NCBI GenBank assembly: GCA_020846275.1
Contig: JADLEG010000087.1
Coordinates: 1-48,571, forward strand
Direction of reading: 5' to 3'
DNA: 48,571 nucleotides
Origin: Alphaproteobacteria bacterium
Lineage (GTDB): Bacteria > Pseudomonadota > Alphaproteobacteria > JAEULC01
The first letter of the stretch is position 1. Each line of letters begins with the position of its first letter. Shown in pieces: positions 7,332-14,676 of this stretch. The position numbers were made by a program, and so were the translations under genes. The notes beneath the pieces were generated by a model that was not told the origin of the DNA, did not search any database, and saw only the letters and a list, made by a program, of their open reading frames with translations.

Positions 7332-9548
7332 ATGGCACGCACATCGATCGCCTCATCGCGTTCCGCCAAGGTTTCACGCCGCAACGTCCTTGTGGGCGCC
7401 GCCGCCGCGGGCGGGGGGCTGGCGCTGGGGTTCCATGTCCCCGCGCTGGAGGCCGCCGTTCCCTCGCAACGCCCGATCGCCGCCGCCAAGGGCGCCGAGG
7501 TCAATGCCTGGGTCGTGATCGGCAACGACGAGACCGTCACGATCCGCGTCGCGCGCACCGAGATGGGCCAGGGCTCGCTGACCGGCTTGGCGCAGCTCGT
7601 CGCCGAGGAGCTGAACTGCGACTGGAAGAAGGTCCGCACCGAATACCCGACGCCGGGCCAGAGCCTGGCGCGCCAGCGCGTGTGGAAGGATTTCTCGACC
7701 GGCGGCAGCCGCGGCATCCGCGGCTCGCACGACTATGTGCGCGAGGGCGGCGCCGCGGCGCGCGAGATGCTGATCCAGGCCGCCGCGCAGCAATGGGGCG
7801 CCAAGCCCGGCGAATGCGTCGCCGCCGGCGGGATCATCACGCACAAGCCCAGCGGCCGCACCGTCACCTACGGCAAGGTGGCGGCGGCAGCGGCGAAGCT
7901 GGAGCCGCCGAAGTCCGTCAAGCTGAAGGACCCGAAGGACTGGACCATCGCCGGCAAGCCGCTGAAGCGCCTGGACACGGCGGACAAGCTGACCGGCAAG
8001 CAGGTCTACGGTGTCGACGTGAAGCTGCCGGGCATGGTCTCGGCCGCGATCAAGGACGCGCCGATCTTCGGCTCCGAGATCAAAAGCTACGACGAGGCCA
8101 AGATCAAGGCGATGCCCGGCGTGCGCCGGCTGGTCAGGGTCAACGCCACGACGGTCGCGGTGGTGGCCGACACGTGGTGGCAGGCGAAGAAGGCGCTCGA
8201 CGCCCTGCCGATCCAATACGAGGACAGCCCGCACGCGAAGGAGTCGAGCGCGACCATCGCCGCGCGGCTGAAGGAAGGGCTGGAACCGGAGGCGAAGAAC
8301 GTCTTCGTCGGCAACAAGAACGGCGATGCGCTCGCCGCCATCGCCGGCGCGGCCAAGAAGGTCGAGGCGGTCTATTCGACGCCCTTCCTGCATCACGCCA
8401 CGATGGAGCCGATGAACTGCACCGCGCTCTACACGCCCGAGAAGTGCGAGGTGTGGTCGCCGACGCAGAACGGCGAAGGCTCGCTGGCCGCCGCGGCGGA
8501 GGCGTCGGGTCTGCCGCTCAACAAGTGCGAGGTCTACAAGATGCCGCCCGGCGGCGGCTTCGGCCGGCGCGGGCGCCAGGACTACGTGACCCAGGCGGTG
8601 GCCATCGCCAAGCAGATGCCGGGCACGCCGGTGAAGCTGATCTGGTCGCGCGAGGAGGACACGCAGCACGGCTACTACCGGCCGATCACGCGATGCCGGC
8701 TGGCGGCCGGGCTGGACGACAAGGGCGCGTTGGTCGGCCTGCATGTCCGCTTGTCCGGCCAGTCGATCGTCGCCTACCAGCAGCCGGCGGCGCTGCAGAA
8801 CGGCATGGACAGCCGCATGTTCCAGGGCATGTGGGCCGAGCCGGGCGAGGCCCAGATCGGCTACAGCGTGCCGAACCTCCTGATCGAGCACGCGATGCGC
8901 AACACCCACGTGCCCGTGGGCCCGTGGCGCGGCGTCAACACCAACCAGAACGCCGTTTACCTGGAATGCTTCATGGACGAGGTGGCGAAGGCGGCCGGCA
9001 AGGATCCGCTGGAGTTCCGCCGCGCGCTGATGGCCAAGTACCCGAAGCACCTGGGCATCCTGAACACGGTCGCCGAGAAGGCCGGATGGGGCAAGCCGCT
9101 GCCGCAGGGCGTCTTCCGCGGCATCGCCCAGCACATGGGCTATGGCAGCTACAGCGCGGCGGTGGCCGAGGTGTCGGTCAACCGCGGACGGGTCAAGGTG
9201 CACCGCATGGTGCTGGGGGTGGACTGCGGCCACGCGGTCAATCCCGACCAGATCGCAGCCCAGGTGGAAGGATCGGTCGCCTTCGGCCTTGGCGCGGCAC
9301 TCTACCAGGAGATCACGGTGAAGGACGGCCGCGTCGTCGAATCGAACTTTGACAACTACGAGATCATGCGGCTGGAGGCCTTCCCCAAGATCGAGACGGT
9401 TGTGGCGCCGAGCGGCGATTTCTGGGGCGGGGTGGGCGAGCCCACGATCTGCGTGGCGTCGCCGTCGGTGCTGAACGCGATTCACGCGGCGATCGGCAAG
9501 CCGGTGCGCTCGCTGCCGCTGAAGAACGTCGACCTGCGCTCGGCCTAA
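7332..9548 (+). CDS. Molybdopterin-binding subunit, xanthine dehydrogenase family (IorB-like)
   Basis: 738 aa. A twin-arginine signal lies near the N-terminus (SRRNVLVGAAAAGGG, residues 15-29), so the assembled enzyme, with its 2Fe-2S partner carried along, is probably exported to the periplasm. Family features include IRVARTEMGQGSLTGLAQLVAEEL, GGGFGRRGRQDYV, GPWRGVNTNQNAVYLE and the C-terminal GGVGEPT, which carries the catalytic Glu region. Relatives hydroxylate N-heterocycles (isoquinoline, nicotinate) or oxidise aldehydes, using a Mo-cytosine dinucleotide cofactor. The reducing partner, usually a cytochrome c, is not in the immediate neighbourhood. Substrate cannot be predicted from sequence. 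Confidence 0.92.
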   Translation: MARTSIASSRSAKVSRRNVLVGAAAAGGGLALGFHVPALEAAVPSQRPIAAAKGAEVNAWVVIGNDETVTIRVARTEMGQGSLTGLAQLVAEELNCDWKKVRTEYPTPGQSLARQRVWKDFSTGGSRGIRGSHDYVREGGAAAREMLIQAAAQQWGAKPGECVAAGGIITHKPSGRTVTYGKVAAAAAKLEPPKSVKLKDPKDWTIAGKPLKRLDTADKLTGKQVYGVDVKLPGMVSAAIKDAPIFGSEIKSYDEAKIKAMPGVRRLVRVNATTVAVVADTWWQAKKALDALPIQYEDSPHAKESSATIAARLKEGLEPEAKNVFVGNKNGDALAAIAGAAKKVEAVYSTPFLHHATMEPMNCTALYTPEKCEVWSPTQNGEGSLAAAAEASGLPLNKCEVYKMPPGGGFGRRGRQDYVTQAVAIAKQMPGTPVKLIWSREEDTQHGYYRPITRCRLAAGLDDKGALVGLHVRLSGQSIVAYQQPAALQNGMDSRMFQGMWAEPGEAQIGYSVPNLLIEHAMRNTHVPVGPWRGVNTNQNAVYLECFMDEVAKAAGKDPLEFRRALMAKYPKHLGILNTVAEKAGWGKPLPQGVFRGIAQHMGYGSYSAAVAEVSVNRGRVKVHRMVLGVDCGHAVNPDQIAAQVEGSVAFGLGAALYQEITVKDGRVVESNFDNYEIMRLEAFPKIETVVAPSGDFWGGVGEPTICVASPSVLNAIHAAIGKPVRSLPLKNVDLRSA

Positions 9549-9566
9549 GTCCTCTGGCCCTGCCGG

Positions 9567-9587
9567 CCCGCCGCGCCTGGCGGCGGG
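9567..9587. terminator. GC hairpin between convergent genes
   Basis: CCCGCCG-CGCCTGG-CGGCGGG can form a 7-bp GC stem with a 7-nt loop between the ends of the IorB-like gene and the convergent Spy-like gene. There is no T-tract on either side, so its role as a bidirectional terminator is only suggested by position. Confidence 0.35.
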
Positions 9588-9602
9588 TCCGGCGGCGGCT
9601 GG

Positions 9603-10193
9603 CTACATCCGCCCCATGCCGCCCATCGGACCACCCATCGGGCCCATAGGTCCCTTCATCAGCTCGTCGGCGGTCTTCTTCTGCTCGTCGCTCAAGGCCG
9701 CGTAGAGCGGCTGCGCGGCCGTGCGGATCGCGCGCAGGCTTTCCAGGTGCGCGGCCATCATCTTCTCATGCCGTTCGAGGTTTGCGAGCCAGCCAGCTTC
9801 CGCCGGCGGCTGCTGGCCGACCGGCGGCATCGCCGCCATCCGCTCCTTGCTGGCCTTGCGCACCGCATCGGCGAAACCGTTCCAAACCGGCGCTTGCGCG
9901 TCGGTGATGCCGATCTCGGCGCGCAGGAAGGCGAGCCGCCCCTCCAGGTGGCGGGCCGGCACCATGTGCATGCCGTGCATACCACCCTGCTGCATCATGC
10001 CGCCCATCCCCTGGCCGCCCATCCCCTGGCCGCCCATCCCCTGACGGCCCATGCCCGGGCGCCCGGGCTGGCCGGGCTTGCCCGCGGCGGCCGGTCCGCC
10101 ATGGCCGGCATGCGGATCGGCCGCGGTCTGCGCCGCGACGGGGGCGGCGATTGCGATGCCTGCCGCAGCAACCAGCGCGATGAATGTCTTCAT
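9603..10193 (-). CDS. Periplasmic Spy/CpxP-like LTXXQ-motif protein, Met/Gly/His-rich
   Basis: 196 aa with a Sec signal peptide cut after PVAA or VAAQ (about residue 21). After a short His-containing segment (DPHAGHGG) comes a Met/Gly/Gln-rich stretch made of a GMGGQ pentad repeat, then a helical domain (HLEGRLAFLRAEIGITDAQAPVWNGFADAV) ending in LYAALSDEQKKTADELM, the LTXXQ-type motif of Spy chaperones. The tail repeats MGPMGG. Spy relatives protect periplasmic proteins under envelope stress. The many Met and His residues could bind copper, but that is inference. GGAGGCGAAC precedes the ATG at 10193. An FNR-like site lies about 55 bp upstream. Confidence 0.82.
   Translation of the reverse strand: MKTFIALVAAAGIAIAAPVAAQTAADPHAGHGGPAAAGKPGQPGRPGMGRQGMGGQGMGGQGMGGMMQQGGMHGMHMVPARHLEGRLAFLRAEIGITDAQAPVWNGFADAVRKASKERMAAMPPVGQQPPAEAGWLANLERHEKMMAAHLESLRAIRTAAQPLYAALSDEQKKTADELMKGPMGPMGGPMGGMGRM
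10001..10045 (-). repeat. 15-bp tandem repeat inside the Spy-like gene
   Basis: Three head-to-tail copies of CGCCCATCCCCTGGC (third copy with one change) encode the GMGGQ pentapeptide; a degenerate fourth copy follows at 10046-10060. Such an in-frame repeat can change copy number by slippage without breaking the reading frame. Confidence 0.85.
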
Positions 10194-10246
10194 GTTCGCC
10201 TCCGGTGAAACAAAATTAAGTCTGGCCTGCGACGCCGGCGTCTGCG

Positions 10247-10260
10247 TTGATGCAGGTCAA
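10247..10260. promoter_or_regulatory. FNR-type half-palindrome box
   Basis: TTGATGCAGGTCAA matches the FNR/FixK consensus TTGAT-N4-ATCAA at nine of ten defined positions. It lies in the divergent gap 10194-10423, about 55 bp upstream of the Spy-like gene and 164 bp upstream of the YAPPP-repeat gene. Either or both could respond to low oxygen or redox through a CRP/FNR-family regulator. Confidence 0.5.
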
Positions 10261-10423
10261 GTTCCCGAACGGCGCATTAAATCGTTGTAATTCCAACCTC
10301 ATCTACCATTCAGCCTGGGTTCATGGCCCGCGGCGCATTCTCGGCCACATCAGGGCGGCAAGGTCGTCGTCCGCAATGATCCAACCGGCCACGAAAGCCG
10401 GAGGAACCGAGAAGGAGATAGTC

Positions 10424-10792
10424 ATGAAGCCAATGCACAAGCGACTGATCGCCGGCACCGCGATTGCGGCCCTGCTGGCGGTTCCCCTCGCGACCTCGGC
10501 GCAGGCCCGGGACTATCGGGGCGGCTACCGCGGTGGTTATCACCATCACGGCGGCAACACCGGCGCCTATGTCGGGCTAGGCCTGGGCGCGCTGGCGCTG
10601 GGCTCGATCCTGGCCTATTCGGCGACGCAGCCGGCCTATGTGGCACCGCCCGCCTACTACGCCCCGCCGCCCCCCGCCTATTACGCGCCGCCGCCGGCCT
10701 ACAGCTACTATGCGCCGCCGCCGGGGGCCTACTACGACCCGTACACCGACAGCTACAAGACCTACCCGTCCTATGACCGGGGCAGCAATTGA
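10424..10792 (+). CDS. Small exported Tyr/Pro-rich repeat protein
   Basis: 122 aa. A signal peptide (MKPMHKRLIAGTAIAALLAVPLATSAQA) is followed by a Gly/Tyr/His segment (YRGGYRGGYHHHGG), one hydrophobic segment (GAYVGLGLGALALGSILAYSA) and a C-terminal run of YAPPP-type repeats. The hydrophobic segment suggests anchoring in a membrane; the Tyr-Pro repeats would be extended. Similar small proteins are common and uncharacterised in alphaproteobacteria. The ATG at 10424 follows GAAGGAGATAGTC. A strong terminator follows directly, so this is a single-gene unit. A second protein of similar style lies at 43140-43400. Confidence 0.78.
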   Translation: MKPMHKRLIAGTAIAALLAVPLATSAQARDYRGGYRGGYHHHGGNTGAYVGLGLGALALGSILAYSATQPAYVAPPAYYAPPPPAYYAPPPAYSYYAPPPGAYYDPYTDSYKTYPSYDRGSN

Positions 10793-10817
10793 CGCTCCGG
10801 GGCAAATTCGCCAACGC

Positions 10818-10851
10818 AGGGCCGCTGCGCCGAGGCGCGGCGGCCCTTTTT
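10818..10851 (+). terminator. Rho-independent terminator
   Basis: GGGCCGC-T-GCGC pairs with GCGC-G-GCGGCCC (12 bp counting one T-G pair) around a CGAG tetraloop and is followed by TTTTT. It lies 26 nt after the stop codon of the Tyr/Pro-rich gene. Confidence 0.88.
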
Positions 10852-10870
10852 CCTAAATAGGCGGTTGCCA

Positions 10871-10886
10871 TGTGATGCAGATCACT
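10871..10886. promoter_or_regulatory. CRP/FNR-type palindrome
   Basis: TGTGATGCAGATCACT fits the CRP pattern TGTGA-N6-TCACA with one mismatch and also has the FNR-like core TGAT-N4-ATCA. It lies 87 bp upstream of the 39-aa membrane peptide gene, in a position suited to transcription activation. Confidence 0.5.
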
Positions 10887-10972
10887 GCGCCGGTCACGGA
10901 AATGCCTCAGCTTGATCCGCATACGAAGAAGACGCGGCAGTTCGCCGCGCCAAATTGACGAGGAGACGGCCA

Positions 10973-11092
10973 ATGAGCGTGCTTGGCCGGTTTCTGGTGG
11001 TGTTCGGCGACAACGTGCTGACCGGCTCCCTGGCCGCCCTGGCGGTGGCCGTGTCGATCCCGGCCGCGTTCAGCGCGATTTTCGTCCTCTAG
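10973..11092 (+). CDS. 39-aa single-pass membrane peptide
   Basis: A short reading frame encodes MSVLGRFLVVFGDN followed by a hydrophobic segment (VLTGSLAALAVAVSIPAAFSAIFVL) running to the end. GAGGAGACGGCCA precedes the ATG, a strong ribosome site. It has its own upstream CRP/FNR-like palindrome and a hairpin after the stop, which together argue for a real small gene. No family recognised; small hydrophobic proteins of this size often act as accessory subunits of membrane complexes, but no partner is visible nearby. Confidence 0.6.
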   Translation: MSVLGRFLVVFGDNVLTGSLAALAVAVSIPAAFSAIFVL

Positions 11093-11130
11093 CTTCCAAG
11101 TAGCGACCCAAGTCCAGGCAAGGACAGGCG

Positions 11131-11172
11131 CGGCCGGTTCAGCGGTGAACCGGCCGGACCGCCTTTCTTGGT
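11131..11172 (+). terminator. Probable terminator after the small membrane peptide gene
   Basis: CGGCCGGTTCA and TGAACCGGCCG form a perfect 11-bp stem with a GCGG loop (11131-11156), followed by GACCGCCTTTCTT, a short interrupted T-run. It isolates the 39-aa gene from the rhodanese gene downstream. Confidence 0.65.
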
Positions 11173-11202
11173 CCCGGTGGAGCCAAAGGGCTGGACCGAT
11201 GC

Positions 11203-11234
11203 GTTGGTATATTATATTTTCCTAATATATCAAC
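11203..11234. promoter_or_regulatory. AT-rich palindromic operator upstream of rhodanese gene
   Basis: GTTGGTATATTA and TAATATATCAAC are inverted copies (11 of 12 positions) separated by TATTTTCC. In this GC-rich window the block stands out strongly. A possible promoter, TGGACC (11192-11197) and TATTTT (11215-11220) with 17-bp spacing, would be covered by it. Sulfide/persulfide-sensing ArsR repressors of the BigR/SqrR/YgaV group bind such AT-rich palindromes ahead of rhodanese and sulfur-detoxification genes; assignment to that group is inference, and no such regulator gene is in the window. Confidence 0.65.
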
Positions 11235-11250
11235 CAAGCGGGGACAGACG

Positions 11251-11784
11251 ATGCCGGACGGATTGCGCGACATCGATGCGGCGGGGCTGAAGGCGGCGCT
11301 GGACCGGGGCGAGGTGCGGCTGGTCGACGTGCGCGAGCCGGACGAACACGCGCGCGAGCGCATCCCCGGCGCGACGTCGATGCCGCTGTCGCGGTTCGAT
11401 CCCGCGGCCTTATCCCCTGTCACGGGCAAGAAACTGGTGCTGCACTGCGCCACGGGCACCCGCTCGGCCGAGGCGGCAAGGCGTCTGCAGGCGGCAGGCG
11501 TCGGCGAGGTGACGCAGCTCGCGGGGGGCATCGCCGCTTGGAAGCGGTCCGGCTATCCGCTCGCCGCCGATCCGGGCGCCAGGCTGCCGATCATGCGCCA
11601 GGTGCAAATCGTGGCCGGCGGTCTGGCGCTGTCCGGCACGGTTCTCGGCTTCACCGTGCATCCCTGGTTCTTCATCCTGTCCGGCGCGGTCGGCGCGGGG
11701 CTGATGCTGGCGGGCATTACCGGCACCTGCATGATGGCGAACCTGCTGATGAAGCTGCCGTACAACAGGACGCAGCGCGCCTAG
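11251..11784 (+). CDS. Rhodanese domain fused to DUF2892 membrane segment
   Basis: 177 aa. Residues about 5-107 form a rhodanese domain: VRLVDVREPDEHARERIPGA and the active-site loop CATGTR with Cys66 as the persulfide carrier, ending at GGIAAWKRSGYP. Residues about 115-172 form a DUF2892-like hairpin of two membrane segments (VAGGLALSGTVLGF and FILSGAVGAGLMLAGI) ending TGTCMMANLLMKLPYN with a conserved Cys160. The rhodanese face is probably cytoplasmic, at the inner membrane. The role is sulfane-sulfur transfer or sulfide detoxification. It has its own AT-rich operator and is a single-gene unit. Confidence 0.9.
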   Translation: MPDGLRDIDAAGLKAALDRGEVRLVDVREPDEHARERIPGATSMPLSRFDPAALSPVTGKKLVLHCATGTRSAEAARRLQAAGVGEVTQLAGGIAAWKRSGYPLAADPGARLPIMRQVQIVAGGLALSGTVLGFTVHPWFFILSGAVGAGLMLAGITGTCMMANLLMKLPYNRTQRA

Positions 11785-11789
11785 ATCCC

Positions 11790-12776
11790 CTAGCCGATGC
11801 CGCAGGCCGCGAAGGCGGCCGAGAACGCGCGCCGGCCTTCGGCGTCCATGCGATCGAACAGATAGCGTCGCGACGCGCAGAGCCGCGCGGCATGCGGATC
11901 GGCGGCCGCGCGGGCAGCCGCGACATCGAGCACGCCGATCGGCACGGTGTCATCGGGGCAGCTGAACCAACGGCTGCGCCGGCCCATGTGCTCACCCGCC
12001 GGCCGGTCGCCGCAGCGCGCGGCGATGTGCGGCGCGCCCGCGTTGGGATCGCTGAACATCGGCGTGGTCGACAGCGGCGCACGGTCCGCCAGCACCGCTA
12101 GGGGTACGTAGAGTCCGCTGGAATCGGTGGGCCAGGGCGGCAGCGCCGCGCGGTCGGACTGGGCCATCGGCTTGTCGGGGACATGGCATTGCTGGCACTG
12201 GTTGAGCGACCGGAAGCGCATCACTGCGCCGAAGGACGGCGTCACGCCGGTGAAAGGCGCCGGGGTATCGCGCACGAGCTGCGTCAGCAGCGCCGCGCCG
12301 GCGCCGGCGCGGTGCGGATCGTCGCGCGGCCATTCCCAGCCCGTCAGCGCCGCGCCCGGCGCGGCATCGACCGGGCGAAACACGCGGAAATACTCGCGCC
12401 CGTCCGCGCCCCAGCGCGTGCCCCGCACGTCGTCGACGCTCCATTGCCCGTCCCCGCCATCCGCCAGCGAGACGCGGTCGCTCTCGCTTCCCGGCGGCAG
12501 GGCCAGGGTCGGCCGCGCTTGCCCCGGCAGCAGGCGCACGGCGATGTGCGCCGCTTCAGGTACTCGCAGATAGACGATCGTGCGCCATCCCGGCGCGGTG
12601 GAGACGCGAATCGCCGGCGTCATCTCGACAAAGCCGTTGTCGTGCCAAAAGCGCTGGGGGTCGGCGATATCGATGCGCCGCGGCTCGAGCGCCGGTGCGG
12701 GCAGGTCGGCCCGCACGGCAGCGCAGCCGAGCATGGCAATAGCGGCAAGGGCGGCGAACGGGATCCAACGCGGCAT
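11790..12776 (-). CDS. Exported protein with one CxxCH haem-binding motif
   Basis: 328 aa with a signal peptide (MPRWIPFAALAAIAMLGCAAVRA); Cys17 could be a lipidation site but the preceding residues are not a classical lipobox. The mature part includes CQQCH (in LNQCQQCHVPDK), enough for covalent haem c attachment, with Met residues nearby as possible sixth ligands, and four further cysteines near the C-terminus. Overall size and spacing do not match a known cytochrome c class. A GTG one codon upstream (12779) is an alternative start; neither has a strong ribosome site. The stop lies 5 bp from the convergent rhodanese gene. It may act in periplasmic electron transfer. Confidence 0.7.
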   Translation of the reverse strand: MPRWIPFAALAAIAMLGCAAVRADLPAPALEPRRIDIADPQRFWHDNGFVEMTPAIRVSTAPGWRTIVYLRVPEAAHIAVRLLPGQARPTLALPPGSESDRVSLADGGDGQWSVDDVRGTRWGADGREYFRVFRPVDAAPGAALTGWEWPRDDPHRAGAGAALLTQLVRDTPAPFTGVTPSFGAVMRFRSLNQCQQCHVPDKPMAQSDRAALPPWPTDSSGLYVPLAVLADRAPLSTTPMFSDPNAGAPHIAARCGDRPAGEHMGRRSRWFSCPDDTVPIGVLDVAAARAAADPHAARLCASRRYLFDRMDAEGRRAFSAAFAACGIG

Positions 12777-12856
12777 CACCGGCAGCTTATCACTCTCGAC
12801 ATGCGCGAAGGTCGGTTTCGCACGCGGACGTGAACGGCGCCGTGGGCGAAGGGCTT

Positions 12857-13279
12857 CTAGTCCGCGCGCGCCGCCCCGGCTACGGCGGCGGTGTCATAGA
12901 ACTCGAAATAGGTAACGGCCTTGCCGTTCTTGAAGCGCCAAAGGTCGACTTTTGGCGTCTCGACGCGCTTGCCGGTGGCGATGTTGCGCCACGCGGTGGT
13001 GCCGATCATCACGATGGTGTCGTCCTCGCAGACGAAGCGCTCGACGGTGTAGTGCTCCATCGTGAACCCGGCAGTCAGTTCGGACAGGTAGCCACGCACC
13101 TCCTCGCGCGAAGTACGGGTTCGGGTCCAGGGCACGCCGTGCTGGCCCGCCGCCAGGGAGCGGAAATCCATCTTGTCCGCGCACAGCTCGAGCCAGGTGT
13201 CGATGCTCTTGCCCTTGCTGTCATGCCACGCCTGATAGGCAGCCTTCAGGCGCGGCAGCGCCATCTCCCATTCGGCCAT
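12857..13279 (-). CDS. SnoaL-like (NTF2-fold) protein
   Basis: 140 aa starting MAEWEMALPRLKAAYQAWHDSKG. The patterns SIDTWLELCADKMDFRSLAAG, EEVRGYLSELTAGF and DLWRFKNGKAVTYFEFYDTAAV are typical of the SnoaL/NTF2 superfamily of cone-shaped alpha+beta proteins. Members are cyclases, isomerases, hydratases or simple ligand binders, and sequence alone rarely tells which. The upstream extension to 13450 overlaps the neighbouring lyase gene and is rejected. It lies downstream of the DapA-family gene on the same strand (68-nt gap), so the two may be co-transcribed. Confidence 0.8.
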   Translation of the reverse strand: MAEWEMALPRLKAAYQAWHDSKGKSIDTWLELCADKMDFRSLAAGQHGVPWTRTRTSREEVRGYLSELTAGFTMEHYTVERFVCEDDTIVMIGTTAWRNIATGKRVETPKVDLWRFKNGKAVTYFEFYDTAAVAGAARAD

Positions 13280-13346
13280 CGTGACCTCGTCTAGACCCCT
13301 GTCGCGAAGGTAGTCAGCGCGTAGCCGGCACGCAAGGCGAGAATCG

Positions 13347-14264
13347 CTATTTGCCCCAGCGCAGGACGAGCGGATCGACCGCGCGCGCGAGTTCGAGCAG
13401 CCCCGCGCGCGCGGCGGGATGAAGCGGTTCGAGCGGATGGCGGACCGCATCCGACTTGATCACCTTGCCTTCCATCATCGCCGCCTTGGTGGCGCGCAGA
13501 CCGCATTGGCGGTTCTCGTAATTGATCAGCGGCAGGATGCGCGCATAGGCGGAAACCGCATCGGCCCGCCGCCCCGCGCGGTAGTGCGCCAGCACCGGCT
13601 TGATGAGGTCGGGGATCAGGGCGCTGGGCATGGTTCCGGTGGCGCCGGCGTCGAGATCGGCCAGCAAGGTGATCGATTCCTCGCCGTCGAACGGGCCTTC
13701 GATCGCGGCCCCGCCGGCCTCGATCAGCGCCCGCAGCTTGCCGGCAGTCCCCGGCACCTCGATCTTGAAATAGCGCACCGTCGGAATTTCCTTCGCCATG
13801 CGGGCAAGGAACGGCACCGTGAGCGTGGTGCCGCTGAGCGGCGCGTCCTGGACCATGATCGGGATACCGACCGCGCCGGCGACCTGCTGGAAGTGCTCGA
13901 AGATGCCCTTCTCGTCCGCGCGCAGGCTGGCGCCGTGATAGGGCGGCATCAGCATCAGCATCTTCGCGCCGGCCTTCTCGGCCGCCCGGGCGCGCTCCAC
14001 GGCGATGCGGCTGGAAAAATGGCTGGTCGTGGCGATCACCGGCACCCGGCCCGCCACATGGCCCATGCAAAGGTCCAGCAGCACGTCGCGCTCGCGGTCC
14101 GCCAGCAGGAACTGCTCGGAGTAGTTGGCAAGGATGCAGATGCCGTCGACCCCCTGGTCGACCATGCAGTCGAGCACGCGCTTCATCCCCGCGAGGTCTA
14201 GATCGCCATTCGGCGCGAAGGGCGTCGGCGCGATCGGGTAGACGCCGGTATAGGGGGTAGGCAT
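13347..14264 (-). CDS. DapA-family lyase, probable L-2-keto-3-deoxyarabonate dehydratase
   Basis: 305 aa TIM-barrel protein. Lys167 (VRYFKIEVPG) is the Schiff-base lysine. The usual Tyr of DapA (YNVPxRT) is replaced by IMVQDAPLSGT, so it is not dihydrodipicolinate synthase. The blocks CILANYSEQF, VIATTSHFSS, MLMPPYHGAS and the ending AVDPLVLRWGK agree with what I recall of L-2-keto-3-deoxyarabonate dehydratase from Azospirillum, which converts that acid to alpha-ketoglutarate semialdehyde. The ATG at 14264 sits 10 nt from GGAGG; a TTG at 14270 is 4 nt from it and is also possible. No other arabinose gene adjoins, though a XylX-like enzyme lies 3.4 kb away. Confidence 0.78.
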   Translation of the reverse strand: MPTPYTGVYPIAPTPFAPNGDLDLAGMKRVLDCMVDQGVDGICILANYSEQFLLADRERDVLLDLCMGHVAGRVPVIATTSHFSSRIAVERARAAEKAGAKMLMLMPPYHGASLRADEKGIFEHFQQVAGAVGIPIMVQDAPLSGTTLTVPFLARMAKEIPTVRYFKIEVPGTAGKLRALIEAGGAAIEGPFDGEESITLLADLDAGATGTMPSALIPDLIKPVLAHYRAGRRADAVSAYARILPLINYENRQCGLRATKAAMMEGKVIKSDAVRHPLEPLHPAARAGLLELARAVDPLVLRWGK

Positions 14265-14370
14265 GGCCAAATTTCCTCCGGGACGGGGTATTCGTTGCGC
14301 CGATCATAGCGCGGCATGCGATCTTGCAATGTCCGGCCATTGGCCGTACAGTCGGCCGGTGGAGGCCGCC

Positions 14371-14676
14371 ATGACGCGTAGAGCGACCAGGGCCGCGGCG
14401 CCGCCGCGTGCCCGCAACGAACGACTGGAAACGCGCATTTCGCGCGAGCAGAAATCGCTGTTCCAGCGGGCGGCGGAACTGCAGGGGCGCACCTTGACCG
14501 ACTTCGTCATCGCGAGCGTGCACGAAGCGGCGGTGCGCACGATCGCCGAGGATCGCACTGTCCGCCTTAACGCCGAGGAGAGCCTGGCCCTGGCCGATGC
14601 GCTGCTGCGGCCGCGCTCGCCGAATGCCCGCCTGCGCGCGGCGGCGCGCCGATACATCGCCGCGACCGGACGCTGA
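14371..14676 (+). CDS. DUF1778 (TacA-type) antitoxin
   Basis: 101 aa with an N-terminal ribbon-helix-helix DNA-binding region (RLETRISREQKSLFQRAAELQGRTLTDFVIASVHEAA) and a C-terminal arm ending in LRAAARRYIAATGR. In TacA proteins the N-terminus binds the operon promoter and the C-terminus wraps and blocks the GNAT toxin. GGAGGCCGCC precedes the ATG at 14371. The stop codon is followed immediately by the start of the toxin gene, the normal order for this class. The upstream gap to the divergent lyase start (14265-14370) must hold the autoregulated promoter. Confidence 0.85.
   Translation: MTRRATRAAAPPRARNERLETRISREQKSLFQRAAELQGRTLTDFVIASVHEAAVRTIAEDRTVRLNAEESLALADALLRPRSPNARLRAAARRYIAATGR

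Noticed and set aside
7374..9485. Open frame of about 700 codons opposite the IorB-like gene
   Set aside because: Its protein is Arg/His/Ala-rich low-complexity sequence typical of the antisense of a GC-rich gene; the plus-strand frame has full family motifs.
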